From positions 1 to 64,000 of the forward strand of contig JBALWH010000007.1 in assembly GCA_036960175.1 (NCBI GenBank): a DNA stretch of 64,000 bases. Direction: 5' to 3'. Of this stretch, positions 34,371-42,599 are shown one piece after another. The notes under the pieces were generated by a model that was not told the DNA's origin, made no database searches, and saw only the letters and a list, made by a program, of their open reading frames with translations. The position numbers and the translations under genes are program-made. The stretch's first letter is position 1; the number at the start of each line of letters is the position of its first letter. This DNA comes from Motiliproteus sp036960175 (GTDB taxonomy: Bacteria; Pseudomonadota; Gammaproteobacteria; Pseudomonadales; Balneatricaceae).

Positions 34371-35523
34371 TACCAGTAAACGTCTGGTTTAAATGCAGGC
34401 CGTCAAATTGTTCACCATAAGTGTTAAAGCCGATTACTTTGTTGCGCTCGAGAATTTCGGAGGCTTGAGACGTTAATCCCAGGTGTTCGATTTCGAGACG
34501 GCGGAAGACGCAGTCGCAGCCAATGACCAGCTGCGGAGGGCCTATTTTCCGGCAGATATCGTCGAACAGGTGTTCCAGGCCTTCTAGTATGTTAGCGGCC
34601 TTAGAGCGAGTGAGTACGATACCGTTTTCAACCGCGCAGTAAAAATCGAGGCTCTGGTCATCGTTAACTTTTTGGATGGCGCGGGGGTAGTAACGCTCGC
34701 CAATTCGAACCGAAAGAGGATTTAGGGCAAAAACCGAGGGATTCAGTTGCTCGACACTTAATCCTAACGACTCCGCATATTCTAGGGCCGCAGGAGCAGC
34801 GTTGAATTCATAGACCCTGCGGGCCTCGCAATCGGCGTGGGTGATGACTAGTTTTTCATCGGTATTCATCAGATGGTCGATACTGAATACTTCAAACTGA
34901 CAGCTGGTGTTCACCAAAATCAGGATCGCGGCATCGGAATAGAACGTGCCGTTAAAATACACGTGGGTGTCTTTAAAGCAGAGATCATCACCGGCTGATC
35001 CACCCAGTAAAGGAATACTTCCTAAATTGGCGCTAAGGGCATTCAATAGTTGTTCTTCGCGGACCGATAGGCCGTCCAGCAGTGCTAGCGCAAAGGTGTG
35101 GCCTCTGATCGGGGCGACCTGATGCTTTTGGCACCGATCCAACATGCCGTGGACTAAGGTTTGTACCTCAGTAAAGGTGGTCTCGGTAAGGTTGCGGAAC
35201 AGTGATAATTCGATAGAAAATTGCGTCTTGCAAAAGCCGATGGCCGTTATACTGCCTCTGCTGTATCCAAGGGGCGTTATTTCTCCGGCAGTGGTGCAGC
35301 CGACGACAGGAAGGTCTCCGAATCGCTGTTGCAATGCTTGAGAAAGTTCTTGTAATTCATAGTCCGTGGAGCAGAAAAATACAACTAGGCTTAAATCGCC
35401 GTGCTGAAGTTCGCTATGCAGATCTTTCGCGGCCTGCGAAGGATCGATGTTGTTAGATACGGCCGTGAATATAGGCCCTGCTTTGTTCAAATCATGTGCC
35501 AGCACGTGTTTTTCCTGCATCAT
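34342..35523 (-). CDS. FIST domain sensory protein paired with ErcS'
   Basis: This 393-residue protein is paralogous to the FIST gene at 438-1577, sharing VVGCTTAGEI.PLGYSRGSI, GGSAGDDL, AIQKVNDD, GCDCVFRRLEIEH and FNTYGEQFDG.H.NQT. It has no signal peptide or membrane segment. The stop overlaps the kinase start by 29 bases; in Pseudomonas aeruginosa a gene of this type stands beside the ErcS' kinase too. It probably senses a small molecule and changes kinase activity. Start codons ATG ATG at 35518-35523 are both usable. Confidence 0.9.
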   Translation of the reverse strand: MMQEKHVLAHDLNKAGPIFTAVSNNIDPSQAAKDLHSELQHGDLSLVVFFCSTDYELQELSQALQQRFGDLPVVGCTTAGEITPLGYSRGSITAIGFCKTQFSIELSLFRNLTETTFTEVQTLVHGMLDRCQKHQVAPIRGHTFALALLDGLSVREEQLLNALSANLGSIPLLGGSAGDDLCFKDTHVYFNGTFYSDAAILILVNTSCQFEVFSIDHLMNTDEKLVITHADCEARRVYEFNAAPAALEYAESLGLSVEQLNPSVFALNPLSVRIGERYYPRAIQKVNDDQSLDFYCAVENGIVLTRSKAANILEGLEHLFDDICRKIGPPQLVIGCDCVFRRLEIEHLGLTSQASEILERNKVIGFNTYGEQFDGLHLNQTFTGIAIGRSGVG

Positions 35524-35847
35524 TCCGAAATTAAATTATTATGTGTGATCTGTTGTTGCTGGGGTGTATGGGGTTTTTCTCAATTATATAAATAGTCTAG
35601 AGCGCTGCTTGGAAGGCATAAATAGTACTTCTGGTCACCTTTTAACGGTAACGTCTAATGCTTTGGCGCTGCTGTTTGAATGGGAGCAGGAAAAGCGTTT
35701 AAATAATTGCCCCATAGTATTCAGTGCTGGCAATGCTTTTTGAGGCTAATTCAGTAGTCTATATCGAGCCTTTAAATGCGGTTTCGGGTGTTGGCGGCAA
35801 AGAGGGAGGAAAAAACGGTTAAATAGACCGATTTTTCTTTATCAATA
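35524..35847. other. Gene-free stretch between FIST gene and tRNA promoter
   Basis: About 320 bases with the FIST/ErcS' promoter on its left side. A near-motif agtactt occurs at 35627. No gene is supported. Confidence 0.4.
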
Positions 35848-35875
35848 TTGACACCAGCGCTCAATGGGGTAATAT
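35848..35875 (+). promoter_or_regulatory. Sigma-70 promoter of the tRNA array
   Basis: ttgaca at 35848-35853 and taatat at 35870-35875 are separated by 16 bases and followed by a GC-rich stretch (gccggcc), typical of stringently controlled stable RNA genes. The first tRNA begins 12 bases downstream. Confidence 0.8.
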
Positions 35876-35887
35876 GCCGGCCTCTGC

Positions 35888-35978
35888 GGAGGGGTGGCAG
35901 AGTGGCCGAATGCACCGGTCTTGAAAACCGGCGCGGGTTAATAGCCCGCCGAGAGTTCGAATCTCTCCTCCTCCGCCA
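35888..35978 (+). tRNA. tRNA-Ser (TGA)
   Basis: 91 nt with a long variable arm typical of class II tRNAs, anticodon TGA in cttgaaaa, T loop gttcgaatc and encoded CCA. The acceptor stem ggagggg/ctcctcc has one G-U pair. It is the first gene after the promoter and reads serine codons UCN with A/G ending. Confidence 0.97.
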
Positions 35979-36071
35979 TTTTGATAGATCCTCGATAGCT
36001 CAGTTGGTAGAGCAGTAGACTGTTAATCTATTGGTCACAGGTTCGAGTCCTGTTCGAGGAGCCATCAAAAT
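35978..36071 (+). repeat. Complementary arms flanking tRNA-Asn
   Basis: ttttga (35979-35984) and tcaaaa (36065-36070) pair directly around the tRNA-Asn gene (35989-36064), forming an extension of the acceptor region in the precursor. One more pair can form using the terminal A of tRNA-Ser. Confidence 0.6.
35989..36064 (+). tRNA. tRNA-Asn (GTT)
   Basis: 76 nt, anticodon GTT in ctgttaat, D loop agctcagttggtaga, T arm ggttcgagtcc and encoded CCA. It lies 10 bases after tRNA-Ser and belongs to the same transcript. Confidence 0.97.
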
Positions 36072-36096
36072 AAATGCGACATACCAACGTCGCAAG

Positions 36097-36199
36097 TTGA
36101 AATTCGGTTTAGGGTCGTTAGCTCAGTTGGTAGAGCAGTTGGCTTTTAACCAATTGGTCGGGCGTTCGAGTCGCCCACGACCCACCATCCGAATTTCAA
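36097..36199 (+). repeat. Complementary arms flanking the first tRNA-Lys
   Basis: ttgaaattcgg (36097-36107) and ccgaatttcaa (36189-36199) are perfect 11-base complements around tRNA-Lys 36112-36187. The leader between arm and tRNA is four bases. A hairpin tgcgac/gtcgca lies at 36075-36094 just before. Confidence 0.7.
36112..36187 (+). tRNA. tRNA-Lys (TTT), copy 1
   Basis: 76 nt, anticodon TTT in cttttaac, acceptor gggtcgt/acgaccc with discriminator A and encoded CCA. It is identical to the copy at 36237-36312. Confidence 0.97.
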
Positions 36200-36227
36200 A
36201 TGTCTTCTTACTGCGTGTGAGCAGTGA

Positions 36228-36320
36228 GGATTGAGCGGGTCGTTAGCTCAGTTGGTAGAGCAGTTGGCTTTTAACCAATTGGTCGGGCGTTCGAGTCGCC
36301 CACGACCCACCACTCAATCC
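36228..36320 (+). repeat. Complementary arms flanking the second tRNA-Lys
   Basis: ggattgag (36228-36235) and ctcaatcc (36313-36320) pair perfectly around tRNA-Lys copy 2. A hairpin cttactgc/gcagtgag (one G-U) lies at 36207-36228 in the spacer. Confidence 0.65.
36237..36312 (+). tRNA. tRNA-Lys (TTT), copy 2
   Basis: 76 nt, identical to copy 1, separated from it by 49 bases. It is the last gene of the Ser-Asn-Lys-Lys array. Confidence 0.97.
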
Positions 36321-36473
36321 GATTCCCTATTTTAGGTCTGCTATTTTCTCCCTTTGGGGGTAGTCATGGCTGTGCTCGTCATTTTTCATTTTCTTGGTTA
36401 TCAAAGCTGGCGGCTAACCGCGGCTATTGATAGATTTGACTTCCTTTATATAGAATCCTGTTGAGGGGCTGTA

Positions 36474-36710
36474 ATGAGAGTCTTCTTTCTCGTCGTATCT
36501 ATTTTGCTGCTAACTGGTTGTGCTTCGGTCTTTGACGTAAAAGATAAATACTATGTCTGTTACTACGGGGAGAAAAAGAAGGAGCTCTGTGAAAGTACGG
36601 TTGTGCCTGAGGACGATGAGCGGGCTTGTGTCGATTTGGCAGATGATTTTGAGTTTTCCGAAGGTGACTGCAATAAGAAGATAGGGCAATCAAAGCTGCA
36701 CTTTTTTTAA
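36474..36710 (+). CDS. Small putative lipoprotein
   Basis: This 78-residue protein has a lipobox: FFLVVSILLLTGCAS places the lipidated Cys at residue 16. The mature part is short and acidic, with Cys in YYVCYYGEKKKELCES, RACVDL and GDCNKK, perhaps two disulfide pairs. The ATG has gggg upstream. There is no nearby partner gene. I do not recognise the family. Confidence 0.6.
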   Translation: MRVFFLVVSILLLTGCASVFDVKDKYYVCYYGEKKKELCESTVVPEDDERACVDLADDFEFSEGDCNKKIGQSKLHFF

Positions 36711-36955
36711 CGTAAAAAACAGGAGTGTGCTTCAAAGTAGGATGTTCTGATATGGTGCGGTGTGACTCTTGCGCACTCGACTGGGGCGAGGGTTGTTTTG
36801 ATTTGAGGTTGTTTGAATGATTTCCCAGCCTGTATTTCTCTAATGAGTATGTTTCTGGTCATTACTAGGGGTTAGTGAACGTTTTTTAAACTGGCACAAT
36901 GCTTGCTAAATCAGAGGGTATCTGAATCTAAAAGTATTGAATTGAGAGTCAGCTG

Positions 36956-37918
36956 ATGAATACCAGTGCTGCTAAAGTTTCTGCCATCAACAGTCAAGAA
37001 CCGGCCTCCCCTTACTATGCCTGTTGCTCTTTGTATCGCCAGCGCTTGGAAGTCATTTCTCTAATTAAGCAGCTGAGCCAATTGGCTATCGCGGTGCAGC
37101 AGCACCGTGGTCTCAGTATGGCTGTTTTGGCGGGTGACTCAGGATTTGAGCGAGAGTTCGAGTTGCTACAATTGCAATTGGATCGGCGTATCGCGGTACT
37201 AGAGTCTTTTGCTGCACAATCAAGCCATCTATTGACTGAGACCGAGCAAGTTAATCTGGTTAATGCCTGGATGACACTTAAGAGTGGTTGGCAGGAAGAT
37301 CAGGTGATGGATAACTTTGAGCTTCATTGCCACTTTATCGACCAGTTGTTATTGCTGATGAATCAGCTGGCAAGGCGTTTGGAGCGGCCTATGTCGGATC
37401 ATTTGCGGGAGTCTGGTTCCGGTTTTAAAGCTGAATCTTGGGTTAACTCCACGGGCAATGGCCAGCACCTGATTAAGCAGCTGGGGTTGCTGGCCTTCGT
37501 CTGTAAGCAGATGCCGGACCTTATCGAATTGGTGGCGAAGGTTCGGGGTTTGGCCACTCATGCGATGATTGTTGGCCGCTGTGAAGCGCGTTATGGGCAG
37601 AAACTTCGATACCTCCTTGGTTGTGCTAAGGCGCAGCGCGAAAAACTCAATCTTGGTATTATTCGCGTGAGTGAAACGGCTAGAGAGCAAATTCCTTCCT
37701 TACCTATGATCAAAACCTACGACATTAAGTTGCTGTATATGATCGATAAAGTGGAACGAGAAGTGCTGACTTCAAACGTAATTGTTGACGATCAGCATCA
37801 GTTTTTCGAGCTAGGCTCGCAGATTATCGATGTTTATGTCGGAGTGGTTAATCAGGGCTTGGATATGCTGCAGTGTTGGCAGGAGCAGCAGTTGGAGGAG
37901 TGGCTGGTAAAGGGCTGA
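36956..37918 (+). CDS. Hypothetical protein with a NIT-like helical region
   Basis: This 320-residue predicted cytosolic all-helical protein has no hydrophobic membrane segment. Near residues 45-80 it contains AVQQHRGLSMAVLAGDSGFE and then helices, which recall the nitrate/nitrite-sensing NIT domain pattern (RGLS...LAG). A second similar start, KVRGLATHAMIVG, appears near residue 200, hinting at an internal repeat. The C-terminal half contains TYDIKLLYMIDKVEREVL. It has gagag upstream of the ATG and no obvious partner. Function is unknown; a soluble sensor of oxidised nitrogen would be speculative. Confidence 0.7.
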   Translation: MNTSAAKVSAINSQEPASPYYACCSLYRQRLEVISLIKQLSQLAIAVQQHRGLSMAVLAGDSGFEREFELLQLQLDRRIAVLESFAAQSSHLLTETEQVNLVNAWMTLKSGWQEDQVMDNFELHCHFIDQLLLLMNQLARRLERPMSDHLRESGSGFKAESWVNSTGNGQHLIKQLGLLAFVCKQMPDLIELVAKVRGLATHAMIVGRCEARYGQKLRYLLGCAKAQREKLNLGIIRVSETAREQIPSLPMIKTYDIKLLYMIDKVEREVLTSNVIVDDQHQFFELGSQIIDVYVGVVNQGLDMLQCWQEQQLEEWLVKG

Positions 37919-37924
37919 TCCAGA

Positions 37925-38422
37925 TTATTCGTACTCGATATTGATCACTTCATAATATTTTCCGCCCTTGGGGGTGTGAACTTCTATTTCATCACCAATG
38001 CTTTTCTTCAGTAGCGCTTTGGCCATCGGCGAGTCGATGCTGATCATGCTGTTTTCCAGATCAATTTCATCGGGGCCGACTATGCGATAACGGGATTCAT
38101 GCCCCTCTTCGTCTTCCAGGGACACCCAGGCGGCAAAAAATATTTTGCTCTGATCGCTGGGGGCTCGGTGCACTACTGTTGCGGCCTCCAGTCGCTTATC
38201 TAGATATCGAACTCGGCTGTCTATTTCCCGGAGTTGTTTTTTACCGTAGATATACTCGGCATTTTCAGACCGATCACCTTGTGCAGCCGCTTCCTGTACG
38301 GATTGAGTGACTTCTGGGCGCTTGACCTTCCATAGGTATTTCAGCTCTGCTCGGAGTTTTTGTTCGCCGGCGCTGGTGATGTAGTTTGAACGTCTGGGTT
38401 GTGGCGGACGGTAGCGGCCCAT
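37925..38422 (-). CDS. greB: Transcription elongation factor GreB
   Basis: This protein has 165 residues from ATG 38422 (ggag nine bases upstream); the frame open to 38548 is not family sequence. The N-terminal coiled coil carries the acidic tip with DRSENAEYIYGKK, which inserts into the RNA polymerase channel to trigger transcript cleavage. The C-terminal FKBP-like domain has ISIDSPMAKALLKKSIGDE. The MGRYRPPQPRRSNYITSAGE start is typical of GreB, not GreA. It rescues backtracked polymerase. The neighbour on the right is divergent. Confidence 0.93.
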   Translation of the reverse strand: MGRYRPPQPRRSNYITSAGEQKLRAELKYLWKVKRPEVTQSVQEAAAQGDRSENAEYIYGKKQLREIDSRVRYLDKRLEAATVVHRAPSDQSKIFFAAWVSLEDEEGHESRYRIVGPDEIDLENSMISIDSPMAKALLKKSIGDEIEVHTPKGGKYYEVINIEYE

Positions 38423-38569
38423 GGAAAGTAGCTCCGGCTTTTGGCTTGTTTTTGGGTGGTCTTTAAACAGACTTCGATTTAGTAGGGATTTTACTCCAAT
38501 TTTTGCCTTTAAGGCTAAAGATTTGCAGTAGTTAGCCGATTCTAGCAATACCCTTTTTTAGGATATTTC

Positions 38570-38998
38570 ATGCAAACTAACGAAGTCGTTCATGCTCGGA
38601 TTGATGCCTTAACGGCAGGCTTGAGCAACGCTGTTCGTGCGACCGGTGGTGCTGAGTTCGCGTTGATGCTGAGTATGATCTCGGAATCTCAGGTGCTTGC
38701 TAAGCAGATGACTGAGGGAGTTGGCGTTGATACGCCGCCAGCTCAGATCAGTAATCGAGATCAGCTTTACACCGGCGATGTGGTTGAGCGCTTAAACCGA
38801 TCACTTAAGGGTGGGCAGTTGGGGGAGTTACAGCTGCTGCTTAGTTGGCTGGAAACGGTTCCCTTACAGGGCAGAACGCTGCCGTTGGTCGTATCCGAGG
38901 CCCCGACCGGTATTCCTGTGGCTCAGGCAGCGTTGCTGGCGCGCCAATACAGTATGTTGGATGAAGTCAGTGATTCTCGTCTGAGGCTCGCTGCTTAA
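38570..38998 (+). CDS. Conserved-looking hypothetical protein
   Basis: This 142-residue soluble protein starts MQTNEVVHARIDALTAGLSN, continues with ALMLSMISESQVLAKQM, and ends in APTGIPVAQAALLARQYSML. It has few charged residues at the C-terminus and no Cys. I do not recognise the family. It stands alone between divergent greB and the convergent block ending with dapE. Natural codon use and a good start support that it is real. Confidence 0.6.
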   Translation: MQTNEVVHARIDALTAGLSNAVRATGGAEFALMLSMISESQVLAKQMTEGVGVDTPPAQISNRDQLYTGDVVERLNRSLKGGQLGELQLLLSWLETVPLQGRTLPLVVSEAPTGIPVAQAALLARQYSMLDEVSDSRLRLAA

Positions 38999-39030
38999 TT
39001 TCTACTGGTCTTTTCTTTACCTGCAGCTCG

Positions 39031-39429
39031 TTAAATGCGCCAGATAATGGGCTCTTCGCCCTCTTCGTTAATAGCAATCCATTCATCAGGTTCTTCTCCT
39101 TCGCTCCAGCTAGAGGCAATACAGCGGATCTCTTTGTTGAAATGGCTGTAGGCTTCGCGAGCGCAAAGAATGTCCTGTTGCCAGGGCGTCTGGTCTGACT
39201 CGAAGAGTACGCTGGTAAAATTTTTCACGGCTTTTTCGATAACCAGAATGGGTATTTCATGGCCGTCATGGGTAGCGAGAAAGTGATGTATCTGGCGCTT
39301 CTGTTTTAACAGCTCTACCTGCGAGAAGCGTTGCTTTAGCCACGCCTCGACGGCTGCGGCAGGAACTGCCTTTAAATAGATTTCGATATCGGGATGGTTT
39401 TCTGCGGAGTCACTTTTTATCATCATCAT
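39031..39429 (-). CDS. Conserved hypothetical protein, dapE-rlmA operon
   Basis: This 132-residue soluble acidic protein has DIEIYLKAVPAAAVEAWLKQ, then FTSVLFESDQTPWQQDILCAREAY and a C-terminal tail WSEGEEPDEWIAINEEGEE. It resembles small conserved proteins of gammaproteobacteria with no known role. It starts with MMM inside the end of the membrane protein gene (20-base overlap) and so is co-transcribed with it, rlmA and dapE. Confidence 0.65.
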   Translation of the reverse strand: MMMIKSDSAENHPDIEIYLKAVPAAAVEAWLKQRFSQVELLKQKRQIHHFLATHDGHEIPILVIEKAVKNFTSVLFESDQTPWQQDILCAREAYSHFNKEIRCIASSWSEGEEPDEWIAINEEGEEPIIWRI

Positions 39430-39682
39430 TAATAAACTTAAATATTCTCAGAATGCTTAGGCTTAGATAGCCGATGGCTGCGAGTATACCGCCTATCGTG
39501 GCAAACAACAGCCCAGCCAAGGCGCAGAATTCCTGTTTTAATGAGCTGTTGAAGGCGTGCTCTGCGTAGTAGATCAGTCCTATGCCCATGAAAAATATAC
39601 TAGCGCCAGTCAAAAGAATCGTCAGGTTTTGACGCTCTTTTCCTGCTTGATCGATCAGCAGTTTTTTTAGCCGTTTTAGCAT
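39410..39682 (-). CDS. Small two-span inner-membrane protein
   Basis: This 90-residue protein has two hydrophobic stretches, about residues 20-40 (LTILLTGASIFFMGIGLIYY) and 55-77 (LAGLLFATIGGILAAIGYLS), and a Lys/Arg-rich N-terminus. It overlaps rlmA by seven bases and the next gene by 20, so it belongs to their operon. Role unknown. Confidence 0.65.
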   Translation of the reverse strand: MLKRLKKLLIDQAGKERQNLTILLTGASIFFMGIGLIYYAEHAFNSSLKQEFCALAGLLFATIGGILAAIGYLSLSILRIFKFINDDDKK

Positions 39683-40515
39683 GGCAGTTTAATGCTGTGG
39701 ATGGATACATCGGCGCTGAGTGTCAGCCGGTCTAGTTGTTTAAGTTCCTCGCGGGCGCTGGCTGAGGCTCGCCATTGGTGTGGCGTCATGGCGAGCAATT
39801 GCAGTATCTGTTGATTGTTATCGAGCTGAAAATCAAACTGTAGGCGGTGCTGCTCTACTGTTATTTCGCCGAGGCTTTGTCGTAGCTGTGGCAGTGGGTC
39901 AAAGGCGTTGCGTTTTACCTGATCGTAAATTTGTTCTCTGAGTTGTAGCAGGTGATCGGGCCCGGTGTTGGCAATGATTAAGTGGCCGCCGGGTTTTAGT
40001 ACGCGTTTGAACTCACTTGCCGCTATCGGGGTGAATAGGCAGACTACTTGATCCAGGCTGCTGTCAACGATAGGTAGGTTGGCGCCAGAGGCTACGATCC
40101 AGGTGCTTTCCTTGTTGCGTTGGCAGGCGGCCTTTACCGCTTCTTTGGATATATCCAGGCCAATTAAATCACTTTCTGGGGGTAGGTTGGCAGCCAGATG
40201 CTGGCTGTAATAGCCTTCGCCACAACCGCAGTCTAGAAGAGCAGTGGCTTCTTTGTTTGTTGCAGCAAGGGCGAGCTGACTAATCTTTTCTGCTATTGGA
40301 AGGTAGTGTCCAAGATTCAGGAAGTCTCGCCGATTGTGGACCATCTCGGCACTGTCTCCAGGCGCTTTGGAACGCTTGTTCTGCACCGGCAGCAGATGAA
40401 AATACCCCTGACGAGCCTGGTCGAAACTATGTTTGCTAGTACAGCGCAGTCCGCGCTCTTGGTAGTGCAACGCTCGGGCGCAGAGTGGGCAGCGAAGTTG
40501 TGTGGAAACTGTCAT
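39676..40515 (-). CDS. rlmA: 23S rRNA (guanine-N1) methyltransferase RlmA
   Basis: This 279-residue protein has an N-terminal zinc finger (CPLC near residues 9-12, then C and H in LRCTSKHSF). The SAM domain has LLDCGCGEGYYSQHL and LDISKEAV. RlmA methylates G745 of 23S rRNA, a site in helix 35 near the exit tunnel. It is read in one operon with dapE upstream (one-base gap) and two small unknown genes downstream. Confidence 0.88.
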   Translation of the reverse strand: MTVSTQLRCPLCARALHYQERGLRCTSKHSFDQARQGYFHLLPVQNKRSKAPGDSAEMVHNRRDFLNLGHYLPIAEKISQLALAATNKEATALLDCGCGEGYYSQHLAANLPPESDLIGLDISKEAVKAACQRNKESTWIVASGANLPIVDSSLDQVVCLFTPIAASEFKRVLKPGGHLIIANTGPDHLLQLREQIYDQVKRNAFDPLPQLRQSLGEITVEQHRLQFDFQLDNNQQILQLLAMTPHQWRASASAREELKQLDRLTLSADVSIHSIKLPC

Positions 40516-40516
40516 C

Positions 40517-41653
40517 TTAGGTCAGCAATCTTGCCATGATGTTTTCGTAAAGCTCTGACAATGTGTCGAGATCTTTGATTCTGACGTGCTCGTTGACTTT
40601 GTGGATGGTGGCGTTGCAAGGGCCAAGCTCGACAACCTGTGCGCCGGTAGGGGCAATAAAGCGACCGTCCGAGGTACCTCCAGAGGTAGAAAGTTCGGTA
40701 TCGATGTCGGTAATCACCTTGATGCTTTGCTGGCAGGCTTCGATCAGTTCGCCTTTCTCAGTGATAAATGGATTGCCGCTAAGAGTCCAGGTCAGTGCGT
40801 AATCGAGCTGGTGAGAATCAAGTATCTGTTGAGTCTGTAATTTGATTTTCTCTGCTGTCAGTTCCGTGGAAAAACGAAAATTAAACAGCACATTGATGTC
40901 TCCGGGTACTACGTTGGTGGCACCCGTGCCGCCCTGAATATTGGAAATCTGGAAGCTGGTCGGTGGGAAATAGTCATTGCCCTGGTCCCATTCCACGGCG
41001 GCCAGTTCGGTCAACGCTGGTGCGGCCATATGGATGGGGTTTTTTACCAAATGAGGGTAAGCAACATGCCCCTGAACTCCATGTACGGTGAGGTTGCCAC
41101 TGATCGAGCCGCGTCGGCCGTTTTTGATGGTGTCGCCGACATGGTTGGTGCTGGAGGGTTCGCCGATAACGCACCAGTCGATTTTTTCGCTGCGCGCTTC
41201 AAGTACCTCGATGACCCGTGGTGTGCCGTTGATAAAATCCCCTTCTTCGTCAGAGGTGATCAGTAGCGCGATGGAGCCTTGGTGGTCGGGGTGGTTGTCA
41301 ACAAAGCGTTCCAGTGCAGTAATGAAGGCTGCCAGGCCGCCTTTCATATCGGCTGCGCCACGACCATAAAGGTTGCCATTTTCGATGGTGGGCGTGAAAG
41401 GAGGGTGTTGCCAGCGCTCTTCCGGGCCGCTGGGGACTACATCAGTATGACCGGCAAAGCAAAACACTGGACCGGTGGACCCTCTTCGAGCCCAAAAATT
41501 GCTCACGTCGGCAAAGGGCAGGCGCTCAATTTTAAAGCCGAGGGCCTGCAGCCGGTCGATCATTATGTCCTGGCAGCCTTCGTCTTCTGGGGTCACTGAA
41601 CGGCGTGCGATCAGGTCCATGGCCAGTTGGGTGGTTGCAGAATGGTTGTGCAT
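40517..41653 (-). CDS. dapE: Succinyl-diaminopimelate desuccinylase DapE
   Basis: This 378-residue dizinc M20 peptidase shows the metal ligands: His in FAGHTDVVPSGP, Asp in GRGAADMKGG, Glu-Glu in TSDEEGDFINGT (catalytic base and ligand) and His in NATIHKVNEHV near the C-terminus. GGTSDGRFIAP is typical of DapE. It removes succinate from N-succinyl-LL-diaminopimelate in lysine and cell-wall synthesis. It starts the operon dapE-rlmA-unknown-unknown. Confidence 0.95.
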   Translation of the reverse strand: MHNHSATTQLAMDLIARRSVTPEDEGCQDIMIDRLQALGFKIERLPFADVSNFWARRGSTGPVFCFAGHTDVVPSGPEERWQHPPFTPTIENGNLYGRGAADMKGGLAAFITALERFVDNHPDHQGSIALLITSDEEGDFINGTPRVIEVLEARSEKIDWCVIGEPSSTNHVGDTIKNGRRGSISGNLTVHGVQGHVAYPHLVKNPIHMAAPALTELAAVEWDQGNDYFPPTSFQISNIQGGTGATNVVPGDINVLFNFRFSTELTAEKIKLQTQQILDSHQLDYALTWTLSGNPFITEKGELIEACQQSIKVITDIDTELSTSGGTSDGRFIAPTGAQVVELGPCNATIHKVNEHVRIKDLDTLSELYENIMARLLT

Positions 41654-41905
41654 AGTCTCTTGTCAATCCGCTAGATCAGTGACCGGAAGGGTGTGTATGT
41701 TCCGGATCAGGTTGTTTTGAAGCGAGTATACCTTAATCCGTGTTTGTGCCTCACCTTCAATCGTTCTTGAGTTTGGTGGTTTGGGGCTGTGACGAGCGTT
41801 AGAAATATATGCTTTAATAGCCTCTTTTTTAGCATTTGCTGTCGCTGGGTATCATGATCATTCGGTCGGACTGCCAAAGTGGTGTTTAAACTGAGAGGGG
41901 TCAAT

Positions 41906-42079
41906 ATGAAGAATAAAATTAGTGTTCTGTCAGCGCTGTTGCTTGGGGCTGTGCTTGTCTCTGGTTGTGCTCCAGAAGTGGGTAGTGAAGATTGGTGCAA
42001 GGATTTGAAGGCTAAGCCAAAAGGCGAATGGAGTGGGAACGAGGTGGCAGATTTTGCTAAGCACTGTGTGTTTAAATAG
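41906..42079 (+). CDS. Small DUF3012 lipoprotein
   Basis: This 57-residue protein starts from ATG 41906 (gaggggtcaat upstream). It is a lipoprotein with lipobox LVSGCAPE (Cys near 21) and the DUF3012 core EVGSEDWCKDLKAKPKGEWS, then EVADFAKHCVF. The two Cys after the lipid Cys are conserved in this family. Role unknown; it is on its own transcript and convergent with yhbY. Confidence 0.8.
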   Translation: MKNKISVLSALLLGAVLVSGCAPEVGSEDWCKDLKAKPKGEWSGNEVADFAKHCVFK

Positions 42080-42131
42080 CAGGCGCGAAAATCCCGGCAG
42101 CGGTACTTTTATGCTGTCGGGGTGCTAGATA

Positions 42132-42434
42132 CTATCGCAGTAGGTTGGATAATTTTGGATCGGGGTTGTCGGATTCCCGAAATAGCAGGGCGATATTGCC
42201 AATTTGTTGTACTAGTTCTGCCTGAACCTGTTCGCAAAGTTCGCCAATCAGCGCGTTTTTTACTTCGCGGTCGCCGACGTTTACTTTTACTTTTACGAGT
42301 TCATGATCTTCTAAGGCGCGGTCTATTTCCAACTGGACCCCTTCAGAAAGGCCGTTTCCGGCAATGGTAACGATCGGATTAAGTTTGTGTCCGATGGTCC
42401 GGTACTGCTTTTTTTGCGAGGCTGTTAAGCTCAT
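42132..42434 (-). CDS. yhbY: YhbY family CRM-domain RNA-binding protein
   Basis: This 100-residue CRM domain protein has SLTASQKKQYRTIGHKLNPI, the GNGLSEGV loop (a GxxG-type RNA contact) and QIGNIALLFRESD. YhbY associates with pre-50S particles. It is divergent from rlmE, the usual arrangement in this group of bacteria. The start is at 42434. Confidence 0.92.
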   Translation of the reverse strand: MSLTASQKKQYRTIGHKLNPIVTIAGNGLSEGVQLEIDRALEDHELVKVKVNVGDREVKNALIGELCEQVQAELVQQIGNIALLFRESDNPDPKLSNLLR

Positions 42435-42599
42435 AATAGAATGGTTGACCTTATGCTGGGGAGTCGGAAGTCCGTCTCGGAAATCTGAAGCTCCGCATTT
42501 TACCCCAGTTGTCGCAACTAAAGTAGCGGTCGACTGAAGGATGGTGGTCTATGCAGTCTTTTGTACTGGGTATCAAGTAATTAGCATAATTGAGTGGTA

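Noticed and set aside
36031..36234. 67-codon frame across the tRNA-Asn/tRNA-Lys genes
   Set aside because: It overlaps functional tRNA genes and is a product of their sequence.
35888..36312. CRISPR-like or tandem duplication signal from the two identical tRNA-Lys genes
   Set aside because: These are ordinary duplicated tRNA genes; there are only two and the spacers differ.
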